Source: Synanceia verrucosa
Taxonomy: Eukaryota > Chordata > Actinopteri > Perciformes > Synanceiidae
Length of the DNA stretch: 64,000 nucleotides
Reading direction: 5' to 3'
NCBI GenBank assembly: GCA_029721515.1
Contig: CM056569.1
Span: 10,000,007 to 10,064,006, forward strand
The notes beneath the pieces are model-generated. The model did no database searches and had not been told where the DNA came from. It saw only the letters and a list, made by a program, of their open reading frames with translations. Every line of letters begins with the position of its first letter. Position 1 is the first letter of the stretch. The translations under genes were made by a program, and so were the position numbers. This document shows, one piece after another, positions 36,201 to 46,621 of this stretch.

Positions 36201-37931
36201 ACTCCTCATGAAAGTGACTTACATAGGATGGCAGACAATAAAAAGGCTTGTAGCACTTTTATGTCATTTGTACTACTAATTCATTTGTATTCCTGGGAAA
36301 AATGCATTATGCGTGTCATTTTAACTTTTCACGAAGGCTCGAGAAAATCTACAGAAACACATGCAACTGCAATAAATCCAATCAATAAGAAGCATTTTCC
36401 CCTTCTCTCGCCAACTGCATCACATTCCTACATTTGTCAGGTGTAATCTCAAAGCTGTAATATGCTGTTTATGGCATTTTGGAGGAGCAGCTTTAGGTTA
36501 TTTAACAGTATAAGTACTAATTAAATCCTAATAAGTTAACTTGAGGGTTGCTAATGTTTTATTTCCACTGATTATATGGCTGCTGATACAAGTCGTTCAA
36601 ATAAGAAATTCAGAAAGTCAGCAGGATAAATCACTGGATAACAAGTTTCATTAGTCATGCAGTTTAAAAATGTGGTGTGTATGCCACATACAAGTAACAG
36701 TAAATAACCATGTCATCAGTGCACAGCATGTCAATATATCAGGTGATACAACATCCTTTTTTTTTTTTTGGTTAATGCAACAGAAATATGTGATGCTGAA
36801 TGTATAAAATCCATTACATAAATATCATCCTCAGTGCCCATTTTATGACATAATGAGTGGTGTAATATAATACTAGCAGTAATGGATAATAATTAGAGAT
36901 TTGTAATCCATAATTCACTAATTTTTACTTCACCTTCTACAGTAATTTCTAATGTCACATAACAAAAGCAAACTTAAATTTAAAGATCTAAGGCAAGAAC
37001 TAAATACAAAATCCAGTTAAAAAAAGTGTGGTGACCATTTACCAATTTACTACCTGATAGATTAGGCATTCTTAAATCTTACATTGTAAGAGCAAATAAG
37101 CCCCTGCTGTATTTAATCAAAACAAGGACACTTAGGGCAATCCGGTCGACCAGTCTGTATAAAAAAAAACCCTGCACGCTTAATTAGCAATGGATAACCA
37201 CAATATTAAGTCTAATTTCAGCCTTCAGCTTTCTTGTACAAAACGACTGCCTGCAGCCTTTTTTCCTTAATGACAAACTTTAGTAACCCTGTAGTGCAAA
37301 TAAGACTGGAGGCACAAAACATGAGCCATTCAAGCAGCCAGGATGTGGGTGTTCTCATTATAAAGGTGTAATCTCCACCTCCCAATTGGAGTGAAAGGAC
37401 TTGATTAGACAGAGAAGCTAATGACACAGTGAGGGTGGAGCGTCACTAAATGTGCATTAAACATTCAGACATCTGTTCAGAGCTATGTGCCACCATAATG
37501 TCCATGTCCTGCTTGAAACACTAGCAACCACAAAGTGTATGAGGCCACAGAGTGACAAGCTGACTGATGGCACAGACAATTAGGGACTCTGTTAAATAGT
37601 AACGTCAATTAAAGCTTCTTAGAGTCACTTGTCTTGACTTCCACTTCAATGTGCTCCAGTACAAATACTAATTTCTCACCACCCACAGTTATTATCACAG
37701 AGGGCAAGGAAAAACAAGAAAAAAAACTGACTTGGCTACTCCAGATAGTTCATTACATTAACCACTTTCATACTGGGTGCATTAAAAGTTTACTTTGAGC
37801 TCAGCTAGGTTGGAAAGTTTCCCAGTTTGAAACAGATCAAACATGCTCTTGGTGCATTTCAGTCAATTCTGCAAGCATGGAGGATTTCAAAGCCTTAAGT
37901 GACGGCTTGGTTCTTACCACTGCTTCCTTAC
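33277..37931 (-). other. abca1: intron 22
   Basis: 4655 nt. It includes an old SINE-like copy at about 35600-35865. No second copy of exon 22 or 23 is seen. Confidence 0.78.
35600..35865 (-). repeat. old, diverged copy of the SINE-like repeat
   Basis: On the minus strand it shows box B-like GGTTCGAACC, then AAACATGCAG, TAAATTGCCCATAGGTG, GGACAGGATGTACCCTGC and AGCTCCAGTCCC, in the same order as 13660-13940 but with many substitutions. It lies in the same orientation as the transporter gene. Confidence 0.75.
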
Positions 37932-38069
37932 CTTGTTTGTACTTTAACAGCAGTTCCCAGATACCCCTGCGGGCATAAGGGTCAACTCCCGCTGTGGGTT
38001 CATCTAAGATGACGATTTTTGAGCCGCCAACAAATGCTATAGCAACAGACAGCTTCCTCTGCATCCCAC
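37932..38069 (-). CDS. abca1: exon 22: NBD1 signature and Walker B
   Basis: 138 nt. It completes the signature and continues GMQRKLSVAIAFVGGSKIVI then LDEPTAGVDPYARRGIWELL. IVILDEP is Walker B with its catalytic glutamate, and AGVDP is the D-loop area. It ends KYKQ plus one base before GTAAGG. All residues needed for an active ATP site are present. Confidence 0.97.
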
Positions 38070-38571
38070 CTGCAACATAGAACACTCTCCATCAACTGCA
38101 GCATTTCTATCTTGCTTTCAGGACATTTCTTTTTAAAACAGTAGACATGAAATAGACACTCATCTTTGCCCTGGGTATTCTGCCTGTAATCAGTGAAAAC
38201 TCTGACACAAACATCTGTCAACATTAGGGTTCGATACAAAATGGACACAATATTGGAAACTATTATTGGAGTAAATGTGTCAAGCTGTTCGTCGACAGGT
38301 TTTATTGTCTTTTGCATGATGCTGTAAAATGATTGATGGCAGGGAAGTACATACACCTTCCTCAGGTTATTCCAGTCTCCACTCTCATAGCGAGCGCTTC
38401 AAAATGCATCCAATGTAGTGCTAATGTAGTGGAAATGTCAGCATAGATCAACCTTGAAAGTCATATTTCAGTGATTTTGCACACAAGCAATCCGTGACTG
38501 GGGACAATTTATCAAGCAGGACTTGCTCGTGCCCCCCAGACAATGAATTACAACCTGTGACACACAGGTAC

Positions 38572-38572
<1 letters not shown>

Positions 38573-38603
<31 letters not shown>
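38573..38603. repeat. (GT)n microsatellite
   Basis: About 31 nt of uninterrupted GT dinucleotides. Confidence 0.95.
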
Positions 38604-38604
<1 letters not shown>

Positions 38605-38715
38605 ACAGCTGCACGCATGTGTGCATTTAACAGGGCAGCTTTATCCTGAGTAGAAAGGATAATCTAGTGATGATATTCCTTCCCAGGGGAAATGAATGCA
38701 GAAACTGAGCATGTT

Positions 38716-38737
38716 AAAAAAAAAAAAAAAAAAAAAA
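38716..38737. repeat. (A)22 tract
   Basis: Pure A run on the plus strand, about 80 nt from exon 21. Confidence 0.95.
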
Positions 38738-38819
38738 CCCTGAAATTTACATCTCTGAATAATTTCAGAGACTGAAATATACACATCAGAGACATGTCAT
38801 ACAACACATACAGACACAC

Positions 38820-38959
38820 CTGACAGGTTCTTAGCCAGCTCCTTCCGCTTATGTGGTAAACCAACATCCTCGATCATCTGGTCCATCTCACTTTGCACCT
38901 CGTGGCGGCTGCGTCCTTTCAGTCTGGCGTAGAAGTAGATATGCTCCTCCACTGTCAGC
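38820..38959 (-). CDS. abca1: exon 21: NBD1 helical subdomain
   Basis: 140 nt; human ABCA1 has 143 here as I recall, so it is one codon shorter. It reads LTVEEHIYFYARLKGRSRHE, MDQMIEDVGLPHKRKEL and AKNLS, followed by one base of the glycine that opens the ABC signature. The signature LSGGMQ is therefore split between this exon and exon 22. The acceptor is CTTAACAG and the donor GTGTGTC. Confidence 0.95.
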
Positions 38960-39633
38960 CTGTTAAGGTGAAAATAATATCCCAAGGCCCATTTGATTGA
39001 CATGAGGCACCACAAGTGAAAAAAGAGGCCATCACCTGCCACTTATTCATATGTAAGTGTGTGAAAATCGTGAAAGATGATTTGATATTCTATATTCTAT
39101 ATTAGAGGAAAATTTCTTGAGTTTCATAATGACTGCCTCACAGGTAGGAGGACCATAATATGTCGTAACGTCTATGTCTATGTTTGCATGAATATTTTAA
39201 CTCCCTACTTAATATAGATGCTTTGAATGTCTGGGATTAATATTGATGAAAGTAATTTCCAGGTGCTTAGCCATAATTATGATGTAGGACTTGTGTCGAG
39301 TTGCAGGTAATCAGTTTGTGGAGCGAGAGGAATAGAGGGGACTCTAAAGGTGAAATAAAACCTGAAAAACGGTCGGCAATGATGCCATTAGGAGAAATTT
39401 AGTGGACGGACTGAACAAAGTTCTTTCATTTTTTTTTAGGAGAAAAGGGAAAGAGATAATGATGTGTTGATGTGAAACATAAGCCGAGACTAAGGGCTCA
39501 TTATGAGTGTTATTAAACTGCACTGTAATGATCATTTTCCTTTGTTCCTGTTTAAAAAAAACACCAGAGGCACATTAACATGATTAAACCAATAACCAGA
39601 GGAGAACATGGATGATCTGATAAAGTCACTCAC
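38960..39633 (-). other. abca1: intron 20
   Basis: 674 nt, no recognisable content. Confidence 0.8.
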
Positions 39634-39765
39634 TCGTTGAATAAGACATTGTGTTGTGGGCACATTCCCAAGTACTTTCGGATGCTATCCATGTCACGGA
39701 GGATGTCATATCCGTTGATGAGAGCAGTCCCTGATGTAGGCGGGAACAGGCCTGTCAGGATTGAC
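39634..39765 (-). CDS. abca1: exon 20: NBD1 with Q-loop
   Basis: 132 nt. It reads SILTGLFPPTSGTALINGYD and then IRKYLGMCPQHNVLFN. The glutamine in CPQHN is the Q-loop that couples ATP binding to the intracellular helices. The exon ends in GA before GTGAGT and the codon is completed by the G of exon 21, giving glutamate (LFNELTV). As I recall, mammalian ABCA1 and ABCA7 have methionine here (LFDMLTV). Confidence 0.96.
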
Positions 39766-40992
39766 CTGAGGAGAAGAGGAAAAAAGGTTCAATAGGTTCT
39801 AATTGAAAATAACTTCAGGCTTACCCATTCTGGGCTCTATTTCTCCATGCTTATGTGTTTAATAGGGCTAAAAGTTACAGTGAAAACACTTCAACTGCAA
39901 GATATGAACCTTTGCCTCTGTACAGATGTGGCAGCTGTCACGTCGAAAAAGATAAAGTAGCCACTTCACACATACCTCGGCCAGCTATTTTTTCTTAATT
40001 GGCCCTCTTTAATATGTGTATTGAGAAACCGAACAAGACTGTAGAAAATTAACCTACAGGCTGAAGTGTTCTCACTTAATACTGAACCTTTTCCAAAAAC
40101 TGCTTCCCCATTAGTCTGGGTGACTAATGGGGAAGAAAACATGGGAAAACGAGGTCCAGTTTGGAAAACTACCCTTTAATAGTACTTATAGGAAAAAAAA
40201 GTGCTGAAATATGGCACCAGTGCTGCACTGTTGTGTCAGAATATGAAGAGCAACTATCCATATCATCTCCATTAACTTGTATTCTCAGATCATTAATTAT
40301 GTATAAATTACTTACTGGCATGGGCAGGCAATTTCCAAACAACAAAATGGTAACAAAATAACACTTCAGCAGCATTTGTTATTGAATGTTTTTGGTAAAA
40401 GAAAGTGGGATGATACGTGGGATGTGACAAGATTTCTGCATATTCCCTAAAAAGCTGCATGATGTTTTTTTGTGCGTGTGCACAAACTCAACTGTAATGC
40501 CACCTCTCACAGATAGATAGATAGATAGATAGATACTGTGCTGTGGAAATGAATCCACATGGAATTTCGGAGTGTGACAGAGTCCTTCCTCTGTCCTCTC
40601 TGTTACTGAGCTCTGTTATGTTTCGTTACAGTTGCTCAGAGTGGATGTCTTCCCTTCAGCCCTTAGTCTTGCATCACTTGCTCTCTCTCTCATTCTTTCT
40701 GGACTGTTGAGTTTCAGTTACTTGCTGTCATCCTAAAGCCCTTCCAACCTTTCATCAAATTTTTTTTTCTTTTTCAAATAGCAATTAGACAAGTCCCACT
40801 ATCAACACAGCAGCTGACTTGGTGTGATGTCTTCTCAGATGATGTCACTCTTTGAAAGCAGGAACTGCCGAATTAATGCAGCAACAGTACAGTCTGCATT
40901 GTGTTTGCAAGTTAGATTTGTTACAACCTGTGAAAATACATGGTCATTGAGCCAAGTGGCAAAGCTTGGGAGAAAAAGATAACGAAACTCAC
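39766..40992 (-). other. abca1: intron 19
   Basis: 1227 nt with a short GATA microsatellite at 40511-40535. Nothing else is recognised. Confidence 0.8.
40511..40535. repeat. (AGAT)6 microsatellite
   Basis: Six AGAT units, uninterrupted. Confidence 0.95.
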
Positions 40993-41164
40993 ATTGTGGT
41001 CGTTTTTCCAGCTCCATTGTGGCCAAGAAATGATGTGATCTGATTCTCATAGAAGTCCATAGTGAGCCCATCCACAGCCAGCTTCTTTCCAGTCTTGTAG
41101 ATTTTTACAAGATTACGGACTGAGACCCCTGCTTTCATATCGGGCGGTGGTTTCTCCAGATACT
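40993..41164 (-). CDS. abca1: exon 19: start of NBD1 with Walker A
   Basis: 172 nt, as in mammals. After YLEKPPPDMKAGVSVRNLVK it reads YENQITSFLGHNGAGKTTT, which includes the Walker A P-loop (GHNGAGKT) that binds ATP phosphates. The exon ends AT before GTGAGT; the split ATG is completed by exon 20. The acceptor is TTTCTAAAG, a less common but usable AG with an A before it. Confidence 0.96.
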
Positions 41165-41534
41165 CTTTAGAAACACATGCATGCACAAAAACACATTAAA
41201 ATGAGACACAAAGTTGAAAATTAAATGTATTGAGCACAGAAAGAAAGAAATACCCGACCTTAGTTCATTCTGCGTATTGTTAATTGTTTTGTTATCAAGT
41301 TCCAGACTTGAAACTCACCTATGTTCAGCAAAGTGCCAAGCTCCATTATCACCCACAGTTACAAGAAAGGTGCTAATGTTTCTTTGCGATCTATCCCAGT
41401 TAACTTACATTTCTTATAAAAACTTTGTTCCCCATTGTGAGTGGCTGAGCTGTTCCGAATGTGACACATACATAATAACTGTGGTGGTTACAGCATGGGT
41501 ACACAGCCCAGGTGAGGATTGAGAATGTTTTTAC
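41165..41534 (-). other. abca1: intron 18
   Basis: 370 nt, no recognisable content. Confidence 0.85.
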
Positions 41535-41648
41535 CGTTATGTACAGGGTCCTTCAGCAAGTCGGGGTCACCGTTAGTCACTGAGGCTGTCCCACACCAGT
41601 AAGACCCGGTGAAAGGGAAGTACCATGGCCTAGGGATTCCATACTGGC
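41535..41648 (-). CDS. abca1: exon 18: linker from TMD1 to NBD1
   Basis: 114 nt, the mammalian length. It reads [20 protein letters not shown], then an acidic and polar tail ending in KDPVHN with one base of a split codon before GTAAAAAC. Human ABCA1 has [20 protein letters not shown] at this place. The first half is highly conserved, and the second half is free to vary as in other vertebrates. Confidence 0.95.
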
Positions 41649-41901
41649 CTGGGATCAAGCATAAAGAACATTAAAAGAACTGCCTGTCTTGATGGGAACA
41701 TGGTTCTTTACAGTGTATATGTTTCCTCTTGACAGCTGGGCACTGATCCAATCTTCTTTTAATTAGAGTCAGTGAGAAAAGCATTAAAGATGGCTGCACT
41801 GGTTATTGATTTAAGTTGACTCAAAGAGGGATCTCATGCAAGAAGAGTAAAATACACTGCGTACGAATATCATACTAATTAATCTGCTTAAAAAGGAATA
41901 C

Positions 41902-42106
41902 CTGGAAAGACATTCTCAATGTACCAGGTGAGCAGCCAGTAAACAGTAGCATCAAAGAGCATCATGATGATGGACACAATGAAGGTGTAGCGGTCTCCCT
42001 CTTCTGGACTCTGGTTGATGTTGTACCACTGAATGCCGATGCCTTGCTCCTCGTATTTGGCAAAGTTCTCACAGCCATAGCCAAAGGCCACACATGACAG
42101 TAAACT
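41902..42106 (-). CDS. abca1: exon 17: TM6-TM7 region
   Basis: 205 nt, starting in phase 0 after CATTCCCAG and ending with one base before GTATTCC. It contains SCVAFGYGCENFAKYEEQGI, GIQWYNINQSPEEGD and MMLFDATVYWLLTWYIENVF. The human counterpart is [20 protein letters not shown] and [20 protein letters not shown]. The EEQGIGIQW stretch is ABCA1-like. Confidence 0.96.
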
Positions 42107-42134
42107 CTGGGAATGAAAGATTGAAACATCCACA

Positions 42135-42400
42135 GTTAAGGAAGTAGTTTGGGGAATATGCTCGTTTGCTTTCACTGAGGAGAAGACCGACAACACTTTG
42201 TTATCCACAGCTAGTCTCCAACTCCCTGGTTGCCTGGCAACTGGTCAACGCCAATAAAAGGTCTGCCACAACCCCAACAATATTTAAGTATGTTCTCAAA
42301 GAATATTTCGTTAAATAATTCAGGTGATGACATAATCTCAGCCAAGATAACACTGAACTGATCAATAAACTAGTGCTGCAGACAGAGGAACGATATCCAC
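42135..42400. repeat. possible fragment of a teleost dispersed repeat
   Basis: AGTTTGGGGAATATGCTCGTTTGCTTTC resembles a motif family that recurs in fish introns and is also seen near 56030. Limits are uncertain, and only the first 60 nt resemble it clearly. Confidence 0.4.
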
Positions 42401-44171
42401 ACATGCATCAGCTGCTTCACTGGCCGCCTCACCTTTGTGAGCATCTCTAAGGACATCATTTTAGACGAGAACAAAACTGGAGACTAAAATGTGTGTTCTG
42501 AAAATGAAGATTTGTTGGAGCTTTCGTACAGTAGGAAATTGCAAATGATGCATTGCCCGTGAGACATCATCTGCCATAGCCTATCACTCTGCTTTGCCAT
42601 GTTGCCTGCCAGCTGTTTTCATCACGCCTCATTTGCTCACAGCATTTTCACTCCGGCGGAAGCAGCGTTTGCTGAAGCTTCAGAGATGAACAATCATGGA
42701 TACTGTCTACCCAACGTTATATTAGCAGGCAGAGAATCTGGGAAACCCTGCAGTGACACCAAAGCTCTAGCCTGGCTGCTAACGCTGCTGGCAACTTCCT
42801 GTTTTGTCCTGCGTTGCCCATCTTGTGACAAGCAATCAACAATGAGTCAGTAGATGAGGGGTGACAGCAGGGCCAGCAGGCAGCCATCCTTGACCTCAGT
42901 ATGCACGGCTGACAAAACAACAGGAGCCATTTATTTGGCTTTTGAGAAAAGGGCTTGAGTTGGGAGGCAGACAGAATAAGCCCCCTCTATTGAAAATATG
43001 TCAACACTGCAGATTCACCATTCAGCTGGCTGCAGACAGACAGCTTTAAGAGGACGAGTAATCACCATTCCAGCTCCCTCTGGGAAGTCATTTTCAAGGA
43101 CGTTTTTTCAAAAACTGGAACAGGAATGATGGACAGGATCACAACAGACATCTAAGTTCCTGTCCTGAAAGCGTTTCCTTGAAAAACTGTAAGAGTCAGA
43201 ATACAAAGTCTGCTCGAAAAATGTTTCTCACAGTGATTTCTATTTGAAAATCAAAGGCAAGAGCTGCAAGAACCATACCCGATGTCAATTAGTCTATTGA
43301 TGGAAAATGGGCAATTATTTTTTTAAAAGGGCAACTGTTGAAGTCATTGTTCAAGGAGAAATATTACAGATTTCCTTGTTGCAGTTTGTCAAATGAGAGC
43401 ATTAGCAGCTTGAACATTTCTGGCCTCTTACTGCTCCGACAAATTTGAAGACATCCTGTTCTCCAAGAAATTATATGAGCATTATTCACAATTTGATAAC
43501 ATTTTACAGACCAGACCACTCACCAGTTAATTGAGTGAATGATTAGCAGGGAATTGTGATAGCAGTCTTTCCCCTTCTCCCCCCTATTTCCTGTCTGCTT
43601 CTAAACAGTCTGTTGCTGAATACATGCATTAAACAAAAAAAAGTATTCTGGATATTAAAATGTCTGTGGAGTCCCATTACTGACAGAGGAGTTTGAAGAA
43701 AAATCATATGAGGAAGTGGGCTGCCACATGTTGCAAAACTGTAGATCAATTAAGTGATTTTAACACAGTAAAAGCAAAGATGTTCTAAATAATTTTACAG
43801 TATTTCCATTTTTCTCAGGATCTTTGAGAGATTAATTGAGAATACATCAGCTTTTTCAGGACATAAAAGAACTCTGGGCTCTCTCTTGTTTCTATTTCAT
43901 TAAAAAGTGGAGGTAAAAGAGGGAGAAATAGTCAAAGTACAGTATAGTTGGATTGTGACTATAATAAGACGCGTGTCTTATAGTGGCCCTCTGATACGCT
44001 GCCTACAGCTCTTCTTTGGCACATGGCTGCAATCAAAATCTCCTCATATAAATCCAGGTGATCTTTTGAAATTCTGTTCCGATTAAAGACTTCATTATCA
44101 GGGACAATGTGGGAGAGAATTTGTATGCCTTGGCACGATGTAGTTTCATCTGAAGAGAAAGAGAAACTTCT

Positions 44172-44196
44172 GTGCGCGCACACACACACACACACA
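44172..44196. repeat. (GC)/(CA)n microsatellite
   Basis: Short GCGC followed by CA dinucleotides. Confidence 0.9.
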
Positions 44197-45334
44197 TCTC
44201 TGATAAAGTACAAGGATGAACTGGATAGTGGTTTGATCAGAGGAACATTGCTCATGCTAATTAGAGGGCTAGAGGGCTATCCATCTAGTCGGAGCAGGGG
44301 AGCACCAGGGGAGGACCCAGCAATGGCACTTTATGTAGAGATTAAATAAGGTTTGCAGAGCTTTATGTGTAAAATGCCTACATAATCTGCATGCAGTCTG
44401 TAAAAGAAAATGGACTTTTTCAATGAAAAGAATGACATAATTTCAAAAGCAGAAGCAATTTCAGCTCAATGATGGCAAAAGCATGGTTTAAAAGTGTTTT
44501 GAAGTGTCTGGAGATGAAAGATGAAAGCTGTCAGGTGCCAATGTAAGGTATTATTGACCGCGGCTATCTCAGTTTAATAAATAAGACACATGAGCCTGTT
44601 TGCCTTGGCCACCCACACCTGATACCCCGTTGTTGAAACTGACAAATAAGAAAACATGACCTGATTGAAATTCTGGGAAGATGCACTCACACACACGGCA
44701 ACAGAGATTCAAGATTTTGTGTCTTTGTCTGCAGAAAGGACGGCTGGAGGACAAATGATACCAGCACCGCCATAAAGGTCAGGCAGAAAGGCTACACTGA
44801 AAGTTGAGCAATGGTGCACTATTTATCTTTATCTCCTAGAGGATAGGAGAAAATCCCCAAACTTCCTCGCTGTGTCTGTCTAGTCTCTCCTTTTATGTAA
44901 ATGTTTCATGTCTCTGTCACTTGGCCATGTCCAGTTTTTCAAAAACTTCTTTGGTTTGTGCCAAAAATCTGCCAGAACAAAACGGGAACCAATACACAGT
45001 GACAGTATGAATGTTTAAAATGATTTGTAAATGCATTTGTCTTTAAATATCTCCGGACCTCTAAATTCATCCAGCAGACACACCTCATTATCAGGAGAGT
45101 TCTGCTGGGAGGATAAATGGAAATCTCTTACAGATTATTGACGCTGGGAGTCAATGTGCTTCCTTTCATAATAAATCAAACTTATGGCTGTTTGGATTTA
45201 AAAGGATAAGGAATAAACGTCTAATTGCCATGGTGTGATAATAGCGGCAAAAACAAAAAACTAGAAATATAACTCAAAATAGAGTCAGCAGGGGGAGATA
45301 TTAAAAACCATGTCAGAGCTAAAGACGGACTTAC

Positions 45335-45556
45335 CACAACAACCTTGGCCTGGAAACCTATGACGTCCCTCCAGGCGTAGCAAAGGATGTGCGGCAGGTA
45401 GAGGACAAAGTAGATGAGGCCGCCGCACGCCGCTGCTAAGTTGGCCTTAGAGAAGAAGACGCTAATGAAGAAGCACTGGGTGATGGTGGCCAGGCAGAAC
45501 ACCAGGAGGAAGACAAAGATTACTGACGGATCGCTGTATTGCAGCACTTTGCCATA
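45335..45556 (-). CDS. abca1: exon 16: TM4-TM5 region
   Basis: 222 nt, 74 codons, phase 0 at both ends, acceptor CTGACACAG and donor GTG/GTAAGTCC. It reads YGKVLQYSDPSVIFVFLLVF and later FFSKANLAAACGGLIYFVLY, matching human YSDPSVVFVFLSVF and FSRANLAAACGGIIYFTLY. It covers two membrane helices and the short loop between them. It starts in phase 0 and therefore accepts either 15A or 15B. Confidence 0.96.
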
Positions 45557-46178
45557 CTGTGTCAGAGGGGGAAAAAAAATAAATAAATAAAAGTGAAATT
45601 GATGTCACAAGAGTCGAATGTCTCGCAGAATATTTGTCAAAGACAAAGAGATTCAGAAAATGTGATTAATATGGATTTTCACAACAGAGTAAAAGAGTGT
45701 TGACATGGTTAAAATGTGTCACCTGAATATTTTTCCAGCTGACTGATATTACATCTCATAATCTGAAAGTCATTAAATGTCACTCTTTTACTTTGCCGTA
45801 TGAAGGAGGACCCTGCTTTAATTTTAGTGAGCTACTCATGAGTCCAATCATTCTCTCACATTACACCATAATGCCCATGTCCTCTTCAAGCCTAATTCAA
45901 AGAGGCACTTGAACTGTTGGGGTAATGGTGCTATTGTAATGGGTGCAATTATAATTAAAAACTTTATGGAGGACGCTGTTGCATGGAGCTGTATGAATGT
46001 TCATTATAGAAATTTGTATGGACTGAATGAGCTCACTTTAAGTGCTCAAGTTTGTCTTGAGATTAACATCAGTATTTCTAAACAAAAGTCTTACTGGTCT
46101 GTTAGACATAGTAGAGTAAACTCGCCAAAAGTGGTGTTGGGTCCTCCTTGAATCGTTGTTCAATCATTGTGAAACCAC
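45557..46178 (-). other. abca1: intron 15
   Basis: 622 nt between exon 15A and exon 16, no recognisable content. Its first bases after exon 15A are GTGGTTTC, a poor donor. Confidence 0.85.
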
Positions 46179-46401
46179 CTTGAGTATAAGGGCAAGCAGA
46201 GCAGCGCTGAGGGCGAGCGGCAGCACACTGGATGCTGCCCAACTCAGCCAATAGATGGCTCCTCTCAGACCCATGATCCTCACTGTCTCCTTGAGCCTCG
46301 CCTCTTTCTCTGCGACGATGCCCTTAACGATCATAGCCACTGAGTAGATCCAAGCTAAAGTCATGTATAAGGGGAGGGAGCGGGCCAGAGAGCGGAGGAA
46401 C
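46179..46401 (-). CDS. abca1: exon 15A: canonical exon 15 (TM2-coupling helix-TM3)
   Basis: 223 nt, acceptor CTCCATCCCTCAG, donor AAG/GTGGTT (a weak match to the donor consensus). It reads [20 protein letters not shown], then VKGIVAEKEARLKETVRIMG and ALSAALLALILK, very close to human ABCA1 [20 protein letters not shown] and IVYEKEARLKETMRIMG. It encodes TM2, the intracellular helix that contacts NBD1, and TM3. A homologous copy (15B) lies 2951 nt upstream in the sense of transcription. Confidence 0.96.
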
Positions 46402-46615
46402 CTGAGGGATGGAGGAGCCCAGACAACACAAGATAATGACTCCAGTTTATCTGGTATTAACATACTGTATAAGCTCTATCTGGACACATGTAAGCAATGT
46501 CCCCTGTGGCGCTTCACAGGTAGTAACACAGCAGACTATAAACACAATTTATGATGAGAATAAATAGGTAGGTGGTGACTCTTTGTGGGTTCATGACTAT
46601 AAGCAACACCTTTCC

Positions 46616-46621
46616 CATGCA
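46616..46621 (-). promoter_or_regulatory. TGCATG (RBFOX-type motif) upstream of exon 15A
   Basis: Sense-strand TGCATG about 215 nt upstream of the exon 15A acceptor. RBFOX sites upstream of an exon usually favour skipping. Together with the two sites after 15B this would tilt splicing the same way, but a chance match is possible. Confidence 0.25.

Larger units (their letters stand above)
38070..38819 (-). other. abca1: intron 21
   Basis: 750 nt with a GT repeat at 38573-38603 and an A22 run at 38716-38737. Read in the gene sense the A run is a T22 tract about 80 nt into the intron after exon 21. Confidence 0.85.
42107..45334 (-). other. abca1: intron 16
   Basis: 3228 nt. A fragment of a fish dispersed repeat lies near 42130-42400 and a CA tract at 44172-44196. 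No duplicate of exon 16 or 17 is seen. Confidence 0.78.
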
